From JBEDUK01 sp963781595 (GTDB taxonomy: Bacteria; Actinomycetota; UBA4738), in the NCBI GenBank assembly GCA_963781595.1, contig CAWAGG010000006.1, positions 1,178,001-1,242,000 on the forward strand: a DNA stretch of 64,000 bases, written 5' to 3'. This document shows positions 43,005 through 52,107 of the stretch, one piece after another. Position numbers and translations under genes: made by a program. Under the pieces are notes generated by a model. It searched no databases. It saw only the letters and a program-made list of their open reading frames with translations, and had not been told where the DNA came from. Positions within the stretch are counted from its first letter, which is position 1; the number at the start of each line of letters is the position of its first letter.

Positions 43005-43717
43005 CCGAGTCGATCTGCGCCGTCGACGCGTACGCCCGGTCCGTGTCCGCGGGCGTCGTCGCGGTCCTGGGCGACGGCGTCGTCCTGGACCGAACCGTCT
43101 TCTACGCGCGAGGTGGGGGACAGCCGGGCGACACGGGCGCGGTGTCCTGGCCGGGCGGCGGGTCCGTCGCGGTGGTGGACACCGTGCACCGCGACGGCGA
43201 GGTCGTACACATGGTTGACGATGTTGGAGGCATGCCCGCCGTGGGCACGGAGGTCGAGGCCGCGATCGACTGGGAGCGGCGGCACCGGCTGATGCGGACG
43301 CACACGGCGCTGCACGCGATGTCGGGGATCGTGTTCCGCGACTACGGCGCGAAGGTGACCGGCGGCAACATGGAGCCGGGGACCGCGCGGATGGACTTCG
43401 AGCTCGAGTCGCTGCCGCCGGGCTTCGGCGAGGAGATCGAGATGAAGCTGAACGCGGCGCTGGGGGAGGATCATGAGGTTCGCGTGCTGTTCATGCCGCG
43501 AGCCGAGGCGCTCGGTGATCCGGACCTGATCAGGACGAAGATCTCGCTGATCCCGGAGTCGATCGACCCGATCCGCGTGATCGACATCGTCGGGTTGGAC
43601 CGCCAGGCGGACGGCGGGACGCACGTTCGGTCGACCGCGGAGGTCGGCCGCGTGCGGGTCGTGAAGACCCAGAACAAGGGCAAGATGTTCCGCCGCATCC
43701 GCATCGAACTCGCCTGA
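43001..43717 (+). CDS. alaX: AlaX-like alanyl-tRNA editing protein
   Basis: 238 aa from GTG 43001. An N-terminal barrel of the AlaRS C-terminal type (FYARGGGQPGDTG) and the editing domain with RTHTALHAMSGIVF (two His ligands) are seen, then GLDRQADGGTHVRST. The standard zinc motif there is CxxxH; here Asp (DGGTH) replaces the Cys, so metal binding may differ. It would hydrolyse Ser or Gly mischarged on tRNA(Ala). Its overlap with the amidohydrolase start-stop means coupled translation. A distinct Asp-type AlaX clade may exist; I cannot check it here. Confidence 0.87.
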   Translation: MTESICAVDAYARSVSAGVVAVLGDGVVLDRTVFYARGGGQPGDTGAVSWPGGGSVAVVDTVHRDGEVVHMVDDVGGMPAVGTEVEAAIDWERRHRLMRTHTALHAMSGIVFRDYGAKVTGGNMEPGTARMDFELESLPPGFGEEIEMKLNAALGEDHEVRVLFMPRAEALGDPDLIRTKISLIPESIDPIRVIDIVGLDRQADGGTHVRSTAEVGRVRVVKTQNKGKMFRRIRIELA

Positions 43718-43810
43718 GCCCGAACCGCGTCGGCGGTCGGCGCCGGCGCCGGCCGGCGTGTCAGACCCCTGGGCTATCATCGAACGGATGTTCGGCCTTG
43801 GGGGGAAGGC

Positions 43811-44992
43811 GTGAGCGAGCTTCGTTCGGCGATCGACGCGTATCGGTCGGAGGACCTCGGATCGATGCCCGACGCTCGCGCGGAGGAGGATTTCGCGGCG
43901 TTGATGGCGGCTTCCGAGGCGCTCGAGGCCGAGAAGCTGCGACGGCTCGCGGACCTGGACCGGCGCGGGAGCCACCGGCGTGACGGGCACTTGTCCGCGG
44001 CCTCGTGGTTGGTCTCGGCGTTCGGGCTGTCTTGGGGCCACGCGAAGTCATAGGTCAAGATCGCCAACGCGCTGCGGGCGATGCCGCTGGTCCGAGAAGC
44101 CTTCGCGTCCGGCGACGTGTCGTCCTCCTCGGTCCGCACGCTGGCGGACGCGCAGTGCGCCGACCCCGATGCGTTCGCCCGGTCCGAGGAGGTGCTCCTC
44201 GAGGCGGCGCGGATCCACACGGTGAAGGACCTGTGTCGGGTGGTCGGGCACTGGCGCACGGGCGTGGAACGCGAACACCGTGTCGACGATGACGAGCCGC
44301 TGTTCGCCAGGCGTCGGTTGCACGTGTCTCCGACGGTGTTCGGGATGGTCCGGATCGACGGCGACCTCGACCCGGAGACGGGCGAGTCCGTGCTCACAGC
44401 CGTGCACGCGGTCTGCGACGCGGAGGTCAGGTCGAACGACCCATCCGATGACCGGACACCCGCGCAGCGCCGGGCGGACGCGCTCGGGGAGATCTGTCGT
44501 CGCTGGCTCGACGGATCGGATCGCCCTCGGATCTCCGGCGAACGTCCGCACGTGACGGTGACGGTGCCGCTCCAGGCCATCGGGACCGGAGCAGGGACCG
44601 CCGAGCTCGACCACGCCGGTCCCGTTGCGGCCACGGCGGCACGTCGGTTCGCGTGCGACGCGTCGGTCACCCGCGTGGTGCTCGGGTCGCGCTCCGAGCC
44701 GCTCGACGTGGGGAGGAAGACGCCGGTCGTGCCTCCCGCCATCCGGCGAGCCGTGATCGTGCGTGACCGCCGGTGCCGGTTCCCGGGGTGCGACCGGCCG
44801 CATGCCTGGTGCGATGCCCATCACGTGCGACACTGGGCGGACGGCGGCGAGACGAAGCTCGCGAACCTGATCCTGCTCTGTCGTCGCCACCACCGGTCGG
44901 TGCACACGGGCTTCGCCGTCGAGATGGTCGAGGGCGGGCCCGTGTTCCGAAGGCGCGACGGATCGGTCCTGGAGGATCGAGCGCCACCGTAG
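43811..44992 (+). pseudogene. DUF222/HNH endonuclease (13E12-type) interrupted by an amber codon
   Basis: GTG 43811 with GGGGGAAGG upstream. The frame runs 80 codons (SELRSAIDAYRSEDLG ... SWGHAKS), meets TAG at 44051-44053, then continues in the same frame (VKIANALRAMPLVREAFASG) to 44992. The DUF222 region ends near RPHVTVTVP. The C-terminal HNH motif is intact: RRCRFPGCDRPHAWCDAHHV, then LANLILLCRRHHRSVH. A CAG-to-TAG change (Gln to stop) would explain it. 13E12-type genes are abundant and prone to decay in actinobacteria. A functional 304-aa downstream ORF from ATG 44081 is possible but would lack the N-terminal region. Confidence 0.85.
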
Positions 44993-45072
44993 CCGGGTCG
45001 ACCAGCGGTTCTGTCAGACCCGGACGGTACGGTGCTCCTCGGAGTCCCCAACCACGAGGAGGTCCGGTCACG

Positions 45073-46083
45073 ATGGCAATCTGGATCGCAGCGACGATCG
45101 CCTGCGCGGTGCTCGCGGGTTGCGCGTGGTTCGCCATGCAGAATCAGCGCCGAACCATGGAGGCGAGGCTCGCGGCCACGCACGCCGAGCTGCGCCGGCT
45201 CGCCGACAGCGCGGCCTACCGCGACACGGGTTCGGTCGAGATGCGCCGAGAGATCCAGGCGTTCCGCGAGTCGCTCCAGGTGATGGACGCGCGCGAGCGC
45301 GGACGCCGCGCGCGCGAGGACGACGCGTGGGCGTCGCTGCAGCGGGTGACCGCGGTGCTCGCCGGCGGCCAACGCACCGGCCGGGTCGGCGAGAACGTGC
45401 TCCGCGAGGCGCTGGCGAACCTCCCGCCGTCCATGGTCCTCACGGACTTCCGCGTGAACGGACGGGTCGTGGAGTTCGGCCTCGTCCTGCCGGACGGCCG
45501 AAGGCTCCCCGTCGATTCGAAATGGACCTGCGACCGTGAGCTCCAGGAGCTGGCCGACACGACCGACCGTGCCGACCGGGACCGCCTGAGCCGGATCATC
45601 GAGAACGAGGTCGTCCGCCGCGCCCGCGAGGTCGCGGGCTACCTCGACCCCGCGGTGACGGCGCCGCTCGCGGTCGCGGCCGTGCCCGACGCGGCGTACG
45701 CCGTCCTGCGCAAGGCTCACGCGGACGCGTTCCGGAGCGGCGTCGTGGTCATCTCGTACTCGCAGGCGCTCCCGTTCGTCCTGTTCCTGTACGGCGTGAT
45801 GACGCGGCTCGGTGGCGCCGCCGACGCCCAGGCCTGCCTGACGGACGTCGCCGCCGTGCTCGACTCGATCGAATCGACGCTCGAGAACAAGCTCGTGCGC
45901 GCGGTCACGATGCTGTCGAACGGCTCCGAGGAGGTCCGCGGCCAGCTCGGCAAGGCGCGTGCGACGGTCGCCAGGGCCCGCGCCGGCACCGACGTCCCGC
46001 TCGGCGATCCGTCGCTCCCGGGCGTCGTGATCGACGACGTCCCGGAGCGTCTGCTGGCCGACGCGCGGCGGTTCGCCGGGTAG
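45073..46083 (+). CDS. rmuC: DNA recombination protein RmuC
   Basis: 336 aa from ATG 45073, preceded by GAGGAGG. An N-terminal membrane anchor (WIAATIACAVLAGCAWFAM) is followed by a coiled coil (about 25-95) and the RmuC nuclease-like domain: GRVGENVLREALANLPPSMV, VVEFGLVLPDGRRLPVDSKW and VVISYSQALPFVLFLYG. RmuC proteins limit recombination at inverted repeats. The family is usually longer (450 aa or more), and the coiled coil here is short. No operon partner is seen. Confidence 0.9.
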   Translation: MAIWIAATIACAVLAGCAWFAMQNQRRTMEARLAATHAELRRLADSAAYRDTGSVEMRREIQAFRESLQVMDARERGRRAREDDAWASLQRVTAVLAGGQRTGRVGENVLREALANLPPSMVLTDFRVNGRVVEFGLVLPDGRRLPVDSKWTCDRELQELADTTDRADRDRLSRIIENEVVRRAREVAGYLDPAVTAPLAVAAVPDAAYAVLRKAHADAFRSGVVVISYSQALPFVLFLYGVMTRLGGAADAQACLTDVAAVLDSIESTLENKLVRAVTMLSNGSEEVRGQLGKARATVARARAGTDVPLGDPSLPGVVIDDVPERLLADARRFAG

Positions 46084-46127
46084 CCGGCCACGCACCACTC
46101 CGCCGGCCACGGCTATGCTCGGCCGCC

Positions 46128-46469
46128 ATGGACTTCGAGGACGCGCTGGCTCGTGCCGGGTTCCGCCGCGCCGAGGACCGTCGCACGCGCAGCGCATCCG
46201 TCTACGAGGCGAACCCGAACCCCTTCATGACGCTCTCGGTGCACACGTACAAGGACGGCACCGCGCTGTTCACCTGGGAGTTCGCGATCGCCGAGTACCT
46301 CGCCGGGCGCGGGATCCAGGTCGGCGACGGCGAGGTCCTGAACCTGTTCATGTACCCGTCCGGCGACGAGCGCGGGCCCAAGGATGCCGCGTGGCTGACA
46401 TCCGTCCTGGACCGGACCGACGCGCTCCTGCGATCGCTCGACTTCGCCGAACCGGCCGCCGGGCGCTAG
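46128..46469 (+). CDS. Hypothetical small protein
   Basis: 113 aa. Soluble alpha/beta-looking sequence with EDALARAGFRRAEDRR, FMTLSVHTYKDGTALFTWEF and an acidic FAEPAAGR tail. No motif recognised and no signal peptide. It ends with a 4-bp overlap with the convergent DUF1801 gene. Confidence 0.6.
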   Translation: MDFEDALARAGFRRAEDRRTRSASVYEANPNPFMTLSVHTYKDGTALFTWEFAIAEYLAGRGIQVGDGEVLNLFMYPSGDERGPKDAAWLTSVLDRTDALLRSLDFAEPAAGR

Positions 46470-46840
46470 CCGGAGCCCCGGTCGCTGGCCGCCTCCTCCG
46501 CGCGGACCTTCGCGATCCGCTCGATCAGCTCCTCGGGGACCGGTTCGGACAGCGGGAACCGGAGCGTGCCCTTGCTGACCTCGTACGGAGCCGATCCCCC
46601 CGCGCACGCGGCGACCACACCGTCGGTCGCGGGATACACGGAATAGTGCCGCTTCCACGCGGCGAAGTAGAGGACCGTCCCGCCGTGAAGACGGTACGCC
46701 GGGATCTGGTAGCTGATCGTTTCCTCCGCATCGGGAAGGGCCCGTCGGATCGCGTCGCGGACCCGCTGCAGGATCGCCTGCACCTCGGCCGGATGCGTCG
46801 CGATGTACTCGTCCACGGACGCGAAGTCGGTCTTCGCCAT
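46466..46840 (-). CDS. DUF1801/YdhG-like domain protein
   Basis: 124 aa. FASVDEYIATHPAEVQAILQ, then ALPDAEETISYQIPAYRLHG and LYFAAWKRHYSVYP, with a final KGTLRFPLSEPVPEELIERI, match the DUF1801 (frataxin-fold, YdhG/YjbR neighbour) proteins. Some are called iron chaperones, but the activity is poorly defined. Cytosolic. Single gene. Confidence 0.85.
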   Translation of the reverse strand: MAKTDFASVDEYIATHPAEVQAILQRVRDAIRRALPDAEETISYQIPAYRLHGGTVLYFAAWKRHYSVYPATDGVVAACAGGSAPYEVSKGTLRFPLSEPVPEELIERIAKVRAEEAASDRGSG

Positions 46841-46864
46841 CGTGCCGACGATCGTAGCCGTCCC

Positions 46865-47191
46865 TCACGCGGAACGCCGGCCCGCCAGCCGGAGCGCCAC
46901 GAACGCCGGCACGCCGACCAGCGCGGCTCCGACCAGCGCCGACAGCGCACCGATCCAGCGCGTGTTGTCCGGGAACCGGAAGGGGTGATGGACGAGCTTC
47001 GTCTCGACCAGACGGATGCCCCACAGCACGACCCGGACCGGGAAGAGGGTCACGAGCCCGAGCGGCGACTCGAAGAACTGCCTGGTCACGACGATCGGCG
47101 TGTCGTTCCAGAGCACCGCGTACGCGAACCCACCCCAGAGCGCGCCCAGCGTGAACGCGACCAGCAGCAGGAACCGGTCACGCCCTCGCAT
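46865..47191 (-). CDS. Small membrane protein
   Basis: 108 aa from ATG 47191 (MRGRDRFLLLVAFTLGALWG); the frame is open far upstream antisense to the PIG-L gene, but that part is not coding-like. Three hydrophobic stretches: 6-27, about 44-60 (LGLVTLFPVRVVLWGIRL) and 83-103 (ALSALVGAALVGVPAFVAL). No family recognised. Confidence 0.6.
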   Translation of the reverse strand: MRGRDRFLLLVAFTLGALWGGFAYAVLWNDTPIVVTRQFFESPLGLVTLFPVRVVLWGIRLVETKLVHHPFRFPDNTRWIGALSALVGAALVGVPAFVALRLAGRRSA

Positions 47192-47272
47192 CACATCCGG
47201 CTGTGTACCACGCCGCCACGCCCGACACCTCGCTTCCATGTCGTTCGACACGGCTCGGGGTAGTCTCGGCCC

Positions 47273-48022
47273 GTGGGGATCGAACGAGCGATGGTGGTCT
47301 TCGCCCACCCGGACGACGCCGAGTTCGGCTCGTCGGGCACCGTGGCGAAGTGGACGCGCGAGGGCGTCACGGTCGAATACGTCTGCGTGACCGACGGTTC
47401 GGCCGGGTCGAACGAACCTGGCGCGCGCCGGGACGAGCTCGCGGCGCTCCGGCGCGACGAGCAGCTGGCGGCGTGCGACGTCCTCGGCGTGGAGAACTGC
47501 ACCTTCCTGGGGATCCAGGACGGCCACGTCGAGCTGACGCTCGCGCTGCGAGGGGCGATCACCCGTGAGGTCCGGCGCTTCCGCCCCGATATCTTCATGG
47601 TTCCCGACCCGATCCGCCTGTGGGACCCCGAACGCCGGTATATCAACCACACCGATCACCGGACCGTGGGCATGGCCTGCCTGGCTGTGGTGAACCCCGA
47701 CGCGCCGACGCGCCCGATGTTCCCCGAGCACCTCGACGAGGGCTTCGAGCCGTTCGAGATCCCGAGCATGTGGATGCCGTCGTGGGACACCGACGTCGAC
47801 ACGTTCGTCGACATCACCGAGACGATCGAGCAGAAGATCCAGGCCCTGCGCTGTCACAAGAGCCAGATCGGCGACTGGCCGGTCGACGACTTCATCCGCG
47901 AGCGGGCACACCAGCGCGGCGAGGTCGCCGGGATGGAGTACGCGGAGTCGTTCCGGACGTTCCGTCTGAGTGACGAACCCGAGGAGCCGGCCGCGACCGA
48001 GGCCGGAGCCGAGACGGCATGA
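47273..48022 (+). CDS. PIG-L family deacetylase (MshB/Mca-like)
   Basis: 249 aa from GTG 47273. The zinc motif AHPDDAE (residues 11-17) is followed by a His in the late IRLWDPERRYINHTDHRTVG. The family de-N-acetylates N-acetylglucosamine derivatives; in actinobacteria it includes MshB (mycothiol synthesis) and Mca (mycothiol conjugate amidase). Which of these it is cannot be decided here. The stop overlaps the next gene (ATGA). Acidic Glu/Ala tail. Confidence 0.88.
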   Translation: MGIERAMVVFAHPDDAEFGSSGTVAKWTREGVTVEYVCVTDGSAGSNEPGARRDELAALRRDEQLAACDVLGVENCTFLGIQDGHVELTLALRGAITREVRRFRPDIFMVPDPIRLWDPERRYINHTDHRTVGMACLAVVNPDAPTRPMFPEHLDEGFEPFEIPSMWMPSWDTDVDTFVDITETIEQKIQALRCHKSQIGDWPVDDFIRERAHQRGEVAGMEYAESFRTFRLSDEPEEPAATEAGAETA

Positions 48023-48588
48023 GCACGGACGACGAACCCTTCGAGGAGCCGGTCCCGGAAGAGCCCGAGGGAGGCTTCGAAGACGGCGACGAGGCCTTCA
48101 CGCCGGCGCCGCTGTCCGCCGACGAGCGCGACAGCGTCCAGGCCGACCTCGAGGACCTCGGCGCGATGCAGGGCGTGTTCGCCGCGCAGGGCGCGAAGGG
48201 CGTCGTGATCTCCTGCGCCGACTGCGGGGAGAACCACTACTACGGCTGGGACCTGCTCAAGGAGAACCTCGAGCACATGCTCGACACCGGTGAGCCGCGG
48301 ATGCACGAGCCGGCGTACGAGCCCCGCGAGGACGAATACGTCGTCTGGGATTACGGCAAGGGCTACGTCGACGCGCTGTCCGACGCGGGCCTCGACCCGA
48401 CGCGGAAGATCGACGTCACCCTCTGCCCGTGGTGCGACGCGGACGTCGACGTCGCGTTCGACTTCTGCCCGAAGTGCGGCCGCTCGCTCGCACCGCTCCG
48501 CCTCTACGAGGAGCTGATCGAACGCGGCATGCCCGAGCAGGAGGCGCTGGCCCTGCTCGTGCAGTCCGGGTTCGAACCCTTCGCCTGA
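48019..48588 (+). CDS. DUF5319-like acidic zinc-ribbon protein
   Basis: 189 aa, start overlapping the PIG-L stop. The N-terminal third is very acidic (DDEPFEEPVPEEPEGGFEDG). Then come SCADCGENHYYGWDLLKENLEH and, in the C-terminal half, CPWCDADVDVAFDFCPKCGR, two Cys pairs forming a rubredoxin-like zinc ribbon. DUF5319 proteins are conserved in actinobacteria with unknown role. It is co-translated with the deacetylase. Confidence 0.8.
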   Translation: MSTDDEPFEEPVPEEPEGGFEDGDEAFTPAPLSADERDSVQADLEDLGAMQGVFAAQGAKGVVISCADCGENHYYGWDLLKENLEHMLDTGEPRMHEPAYEPREDEYVVWDYGKGYVDALSDAGLDPTRKIDVTLCPWCDADVDVAFDFCPKCGRSLAPLRLYEELIERGMPEQEALALLVQSGFEPFA

Positions 48589-48661
48589 TCCGCAGGCCTC
48601 CGTTCCGGCGGCCGTTCCGCCCCTGATAATCCCCGGTGACCACCTCTGAAAGGGGTTACCT

Positions 48662-49450
48662 ATGAGCGCCGGCCGCCGTTCCGGGATGCACGGGAGCACC
48701 TACGAGATCTTCATCTTGGCGCTGTCGGTCCTCTCGATCGTGAACATCATCCTGCTGGTGCTGCCGATCGCCGATGGCGTCAAGCAGATCGTGTTCATCG
48801 TCGATGCCGGGTTGACGGTGGTCTTCCTGAGCGACTTCGCGTTCCGCTTGTTCTCGTCACCCTCGAAGTCCGGGTACTTCCTGCACGAACGGGGCTGGCT
48901 GGACCTGCTCGGGAGCCTCCCACTCCTCCGCGTCTTCCGGGTCTTCCGCATCCTCCGGGTGAGCAAGACGCTCCGCGATGAGGGCGGGCGGAGGGTGCTT
49001 CGCGACGTGTGGAAGAACCGCGCCCAGGGCGGGCTGCTGCTGGTGGCGCTGTTCAGCATCCTGACCCTCGAGTTCGGGGGCATGCTCGTGCTGTTCTTCG
49101 AGTCCCGCGCCCCGAACGGCAACATCCTCACGGGGGGCGAGGCGCTGTGGTGGGGGCTGGTCACCATCACCACGGTCGGCTACGGGGACTACTACCCGGT
49201 CTCCGCGGGCGGGCGCGCCGTCGGAGCCGTCATGATGATCGTTGGGATCGGGCTCTTCGGCACGTTCACCGGCTTCCTGGCGAACAGCTTCCTCTCGCCC
49301 AGCACGCCGGCGACCCCCGTCCCCGACACCGCTGGCGGCGACACCGACGTCCAGGCGCGCATCGCGGAGATCCGCGGCCTGCTCGAGGCGCAGGAACGGA
49401 CGAACGCCGAACTCCGCGAGCAACTGGTGCTCCTGGAGGGCTCGGCGTGA
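48662..49450 (+). CDS. Voltage-gated-type potassium channel
   Basis: 262 aa. Six membrane segments: S1 about 14-36, S2 about 42-64, S3 near 78-90, an S4 with regularly spaced Arg (LRVFRVFRILRVSK, residues 89-102), S5 about 122-146, and S6 after the filter. The selectivity filter TVGYGD is at residues 171-176. A short C-terminal coiled coil (RIAEIRGLLEAQERTNAELR) could tetramerise it. No RCK or cyclic nucleotide domain. It lies alone between the DUF5319 gene and the convergent ligD. Confidence 0.92.
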   Translation: MSAGRRSGMHGSTYEIFILALSVLSIVNIILLVLPIADGVKQIVFIVDAGLTVVFLSDFAFRLFSSPSKSGYFLHERGWLDLLGSLPLLRVFRVFRILRVSKTLRDEGGRRVLRDVWKNRAQGGLLLVALFSILTLEFGGMLVLFFESRAPNGNILTGGEALWWGLVTITTVGYGDYYPVSAGGRAVGAVMMIVGIGLFGTFTGFLANSFLSPSTPATPVPDTAGGDTDVQARIAEIRGLLEAQERTNAELREQLVLLEGSA

Positions 49451-49480
49451 CCGCGTGGCTCGACGGGGCGGACCGCGCGG

Positions 49481-52033
49481 TCACGGTTCGGTCGCAGCGA
49501 CCTCGAGCGCGCAGTCCTCGGGCAGCACGTCGTCGCGCAGCCCCTTGAACGACGGCGCGCGCAGCTTCCGCCCGCCGTCGGTCACCTGGAGGTACTCGAC
49601 GGAGGCGACCAGCTCGGGCCGGACCCAGCGTGCCCCGGCGACCCGCGCGAGGTCGGGATCGTCCTCCACCGCGGGCCGGTCCGACTCGAGCGCGGTCAGC
49701 TTCGCCATCAGGTCCACGAGCGTCCGGTCGGTGAACCCGGTCCCGACCTGGCCGACCCATCGGAGCGCCCCGTCCACGTACGCACCCAGCAGGAGCGCGC
49801 CGAACGACGAACCGCGCCCGCCCTGCCCCGGCGTCCAGCCCAGGATCACGAAGTCGTCGCGGTTCAGCACCTTGATCTTCTTCCAATCGGGCGATCGTCT
49901 CCCGGGCTGATACCGGCTCGCCGCGCGCTTCGCGATCATGCCCTCGAGGCCGCGCTGCTTCGCGCTCTCCCAGAGCGCGAGGCCGTGCTCGGGCACGACC
50001 AGCGTCACGTCGATCCCTTTCCCGGGCACGACGATCTCCTCCAGGCGCGCGCGGCGTTCGGTCAACGGCAGCTTCGTGAGGTCCTTCCCGTCGAGCCACA
50101 GCACGTCGAACACGAACAGCTGCACCGGCACCTCACGACGCATCCGGTCGATGTCCGGCTTCGAGGCCAGGTTCATCCGCTGCTGGAGCCGCTGGAACGA
50201 CGGCCGCCCCTGCGCGTCCGGCGCGACGATCTCACCGTCGAGGACCGCGTTCTCCGCGGTCACCCGCTCGAAGATCCGACCGAACTCCGGGTACTTGTCG
50301 GTCTGGTCCTTGCCGGTCCGCGACACGAGACGGACCGAGTTCATCTCCAGGTAGACGAGCGAACGCACGCCGTCGAGCTTCGGCTCGAACGCCCAGGCGG
50401 GATCGTCGAACGGCTTCCCGCCGGCTTCGGCCATCATCGGTGCGAACGTCGGCGGTGGCGCGGGCGGCTCCTCGACCGAGCGCGACGCCATCAGCACGAG
50501 CCAGTCGTTCTCGCCTCGTTTCGTCTTGATCAGGTGGTACTCCTCGCCTCGGTAGCGTTCGCCGTGCAGCCGGAACGAGACCTTCGTGTCGGTCCACTCG
50601 ACCCGGTCGTACGTCCCGTGGTCCCAGATCCTGACCTCGCCGGCGCCGTAGTGGCCCTTCGGGATCGCTCCCTCGAACGTGTTGTATTCCATCGGGTGGT
50701 CCTCGGTCTGCACGGCGAGGTGACGCTCGCCCCTGACCGAGGGCAGACCCTTCGGGACGGCCCACGAGACCATCACGCCGTCGCGCTCGAGGCGCAGGTC
50801 GTAGTGGATCCGTGTGGCGTCGTGCTTCTGGATCACGAACGCGTTGCCGCCGGGTGATGGCTCGCCGCTCGCCGGCTCCGGGGTTCCGTCGGCGCCGAAC
50901 GTTCGCTTCTGCAGGTACTCGCCGAGCTTCGGATCCTTCGACCGCGCTATGACCTCCTCGCTGCTCTCCTGCCGCGGTGGTTCCTCGGCGCGCGGCACGC
51001 CGAGTGCGTCGAGCGCCGGCCCGATGTCCTGATGGTCGGTGAGCAGGCCGTGGAACGGCTCCCCGCCCGGCTCGCCCCAGGCCTTCAGGCGGTCCCAGAT
51101 CGTCCGGATCGTGAAGTCCTGCGGGCGAACGTCGCCGGCCTCGACCTCGTCCCACGTGAGCGGGGTCGAGACCGTCGCGCCTGCTTCGGGCCGGATCGAG
51201 AACACCGCCGCGATGTTCGCGCCGACCCGGTTCATGTTGTGGTCGACGAACACCTTCCCGGTCCGCTTCGCGATCTGCCACTCCATCGTGACCAGGTCCG
51301 GGTCGGCGCGCCGCAGCAGGTGGCCGAGCGCACCGACCAGGCCCCTCGTCTCCTCATACGTGAACGCCGACTCGAGCGGCACGTAGATCTGCATCCCGGT
51401 CGCGCCCGAGGTCTTCGGGTACGCGCGCAGCCCGAGCTGCTCGCAGGACACATGGACCAGCCGCGCCACCGCCAACACCTGTTCGAACCCGGCGGGCTCG
51501 AACGGATCCAGGTCGAAGAACAGATAGTCAGGATGTCTGACCGTTCCGCACCGCGAGTGCAAAGGGTGGAACTCGATGCAGCCGAGGTTCGCCATGAACG
51601 CGACGCCGGCGGCGTCCTCGACCATCAGGTAGTTGATCACCTCGTGCTTCGCCGGACCCCATCGTCCCTCGCCGTCGCCGACGCTCTCCACCGGGCAGCG
51701 GGGCATCCACTCCGGCGTATGCGACGGTGCGTCCTTCTCGTAGAAGAACCCGCCCGTGGCGCCGTTCGGCATACGCTTCATCGTGAGCGGGCGCTCGAGC
51801 ACGTAGGGCACGATCCACGGTGCGACGTTGACGTAGTACGCGACGACGTCGCCCTTCGTGAACCCTTCGTTCGGCCAGAAGATCTTGTCCAGGTTCGTCA
51901 GGCGGAGGCGCTGGCCGTCGAGGTCGAGCCACCAGACCTCGGCCGACTCGCGTTCGACCGGCAGGGCTGTTGGCATGTCGACCGTGAACGCCTCACGCCC
52001 TCGGCCGGCGCGCGTACGGGGCATGATGGCCAT
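49481..52033 (-). CDS. ligD: Multifunctional DNA ligase D (polymerase-phosphoesterase-ligase)
   Basis: 850 aa from ATG 52033; ATG 52024 is an alternative start, and no clear Shine-Dalgarno was seen. Domains in order: primase-polymerase (about 35-320; FFDLDPF, GATGMQIYVPL), 3'-phosphoesterase (about 370-530; IQKHDATRIHYDLRLERDG, HPMEYNTFEG), and ATP-dependent ligase (about 550-850; WAFEPKLDGVRSL with the adenylated Lys, GLEGMIAKR, SPDWKKIK). This is the mycobacterial order. With Ku at 53307 it forms the two-component bacterial end-joining system for double-strand breaks. It is divergent from a methyltransferase gene, 74 bp apart. Confidence 0.96.
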   Translation of the reverse strand: MAIMPRTRAGRGREAFTVDMPTALPVERESAEVWWLDLDGQRLRLTNLDKIFWPNEGFTKGDVVAYYVNVAPWIVPYVLERPLTMKRMPNGATGGFFYEKDAPSHTPEWMPRCPVESVGDGEGRWGPAKHEVINYLMVEDAAGVAFMANLGCIEFHPLHSRCGTVRHPDYLFFDLDPFEPAGFEQVLAVARLVHVSCEQLGLRAYPKTSGATGMQIYVPLESAFTYEETRGLVGALGHLLRRADPDLVTMEWQIAKRTGKVFVDHNMNRVGANIAAVFSIRPEAGATVSTPLTWDEVEAGDVRPQDFTIRTIWDRLKAWGEPGGEPFHGLLTDHQDIGPALDALGVPRAEEPPRQESSEEVIARSKDPKLGEYLQKRTFGADGTPEPASGEPSPGGNAFVIQKHDATRIHYDLRLERDGVMVSWAVPKGLPSVRGERHLAVQTEDHPMEYNTFEGAIPKGHYGAGEVRIWDHGTYDRVEWTDTKVSFRLHGERYRGEEYHLIKTKRGENDWLVLMASRSVEEPPAPPPTFAPMMAEAGGKPFDDPAWAFEPKLDGVRSLVYLEMNSVRLVSRTGKDQTDKYPEFGRIFERVTAENAVLDGEIVAPDAQGRPSFQRLQQRMNLASKPDIDRMRREVPVQLFVFDVLWLDGKDLTKLPLTERRARLEEIVVPGKGIDVTLVVPEHGLALWESAKQRGLEGMIAKRAASRYQPGRRSPDWKKIKVLNRDDFVILGWTPGQGGRGSSFGALLLGAYVDGALRWVGQVGTGFTDRTLVDLMAKLTALESDRPAVEDDPDLARVAGARWVRPELVASVEYLQVTDGGRKLRAPSFKGLRDDVLPEDCALEVAATEP

Positions 52034-52107
52034 CGTACCGGCGCGCCGTACAGTGACGGTGTCGAGCAACGAGCGGGCCGCCGGCCCGCGGGGAGAGGGG
52101 GTCGACC

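Noticed and set aside
41913..44041. Large minus-strand frames over the amidohydrolase, alaX and the HNH gene
   Set aside because: No motifs; true genes lie on the plus strand with Shine-Dalgarno sites and family signatures.
44051..44053. Pyrrolysine or selenocysteine-type readthrough at the TAG
   Set aside because: A single amber in a decay-prone 13E12-type gene needs no recoding. No suppressor signal or tRNA is seen.
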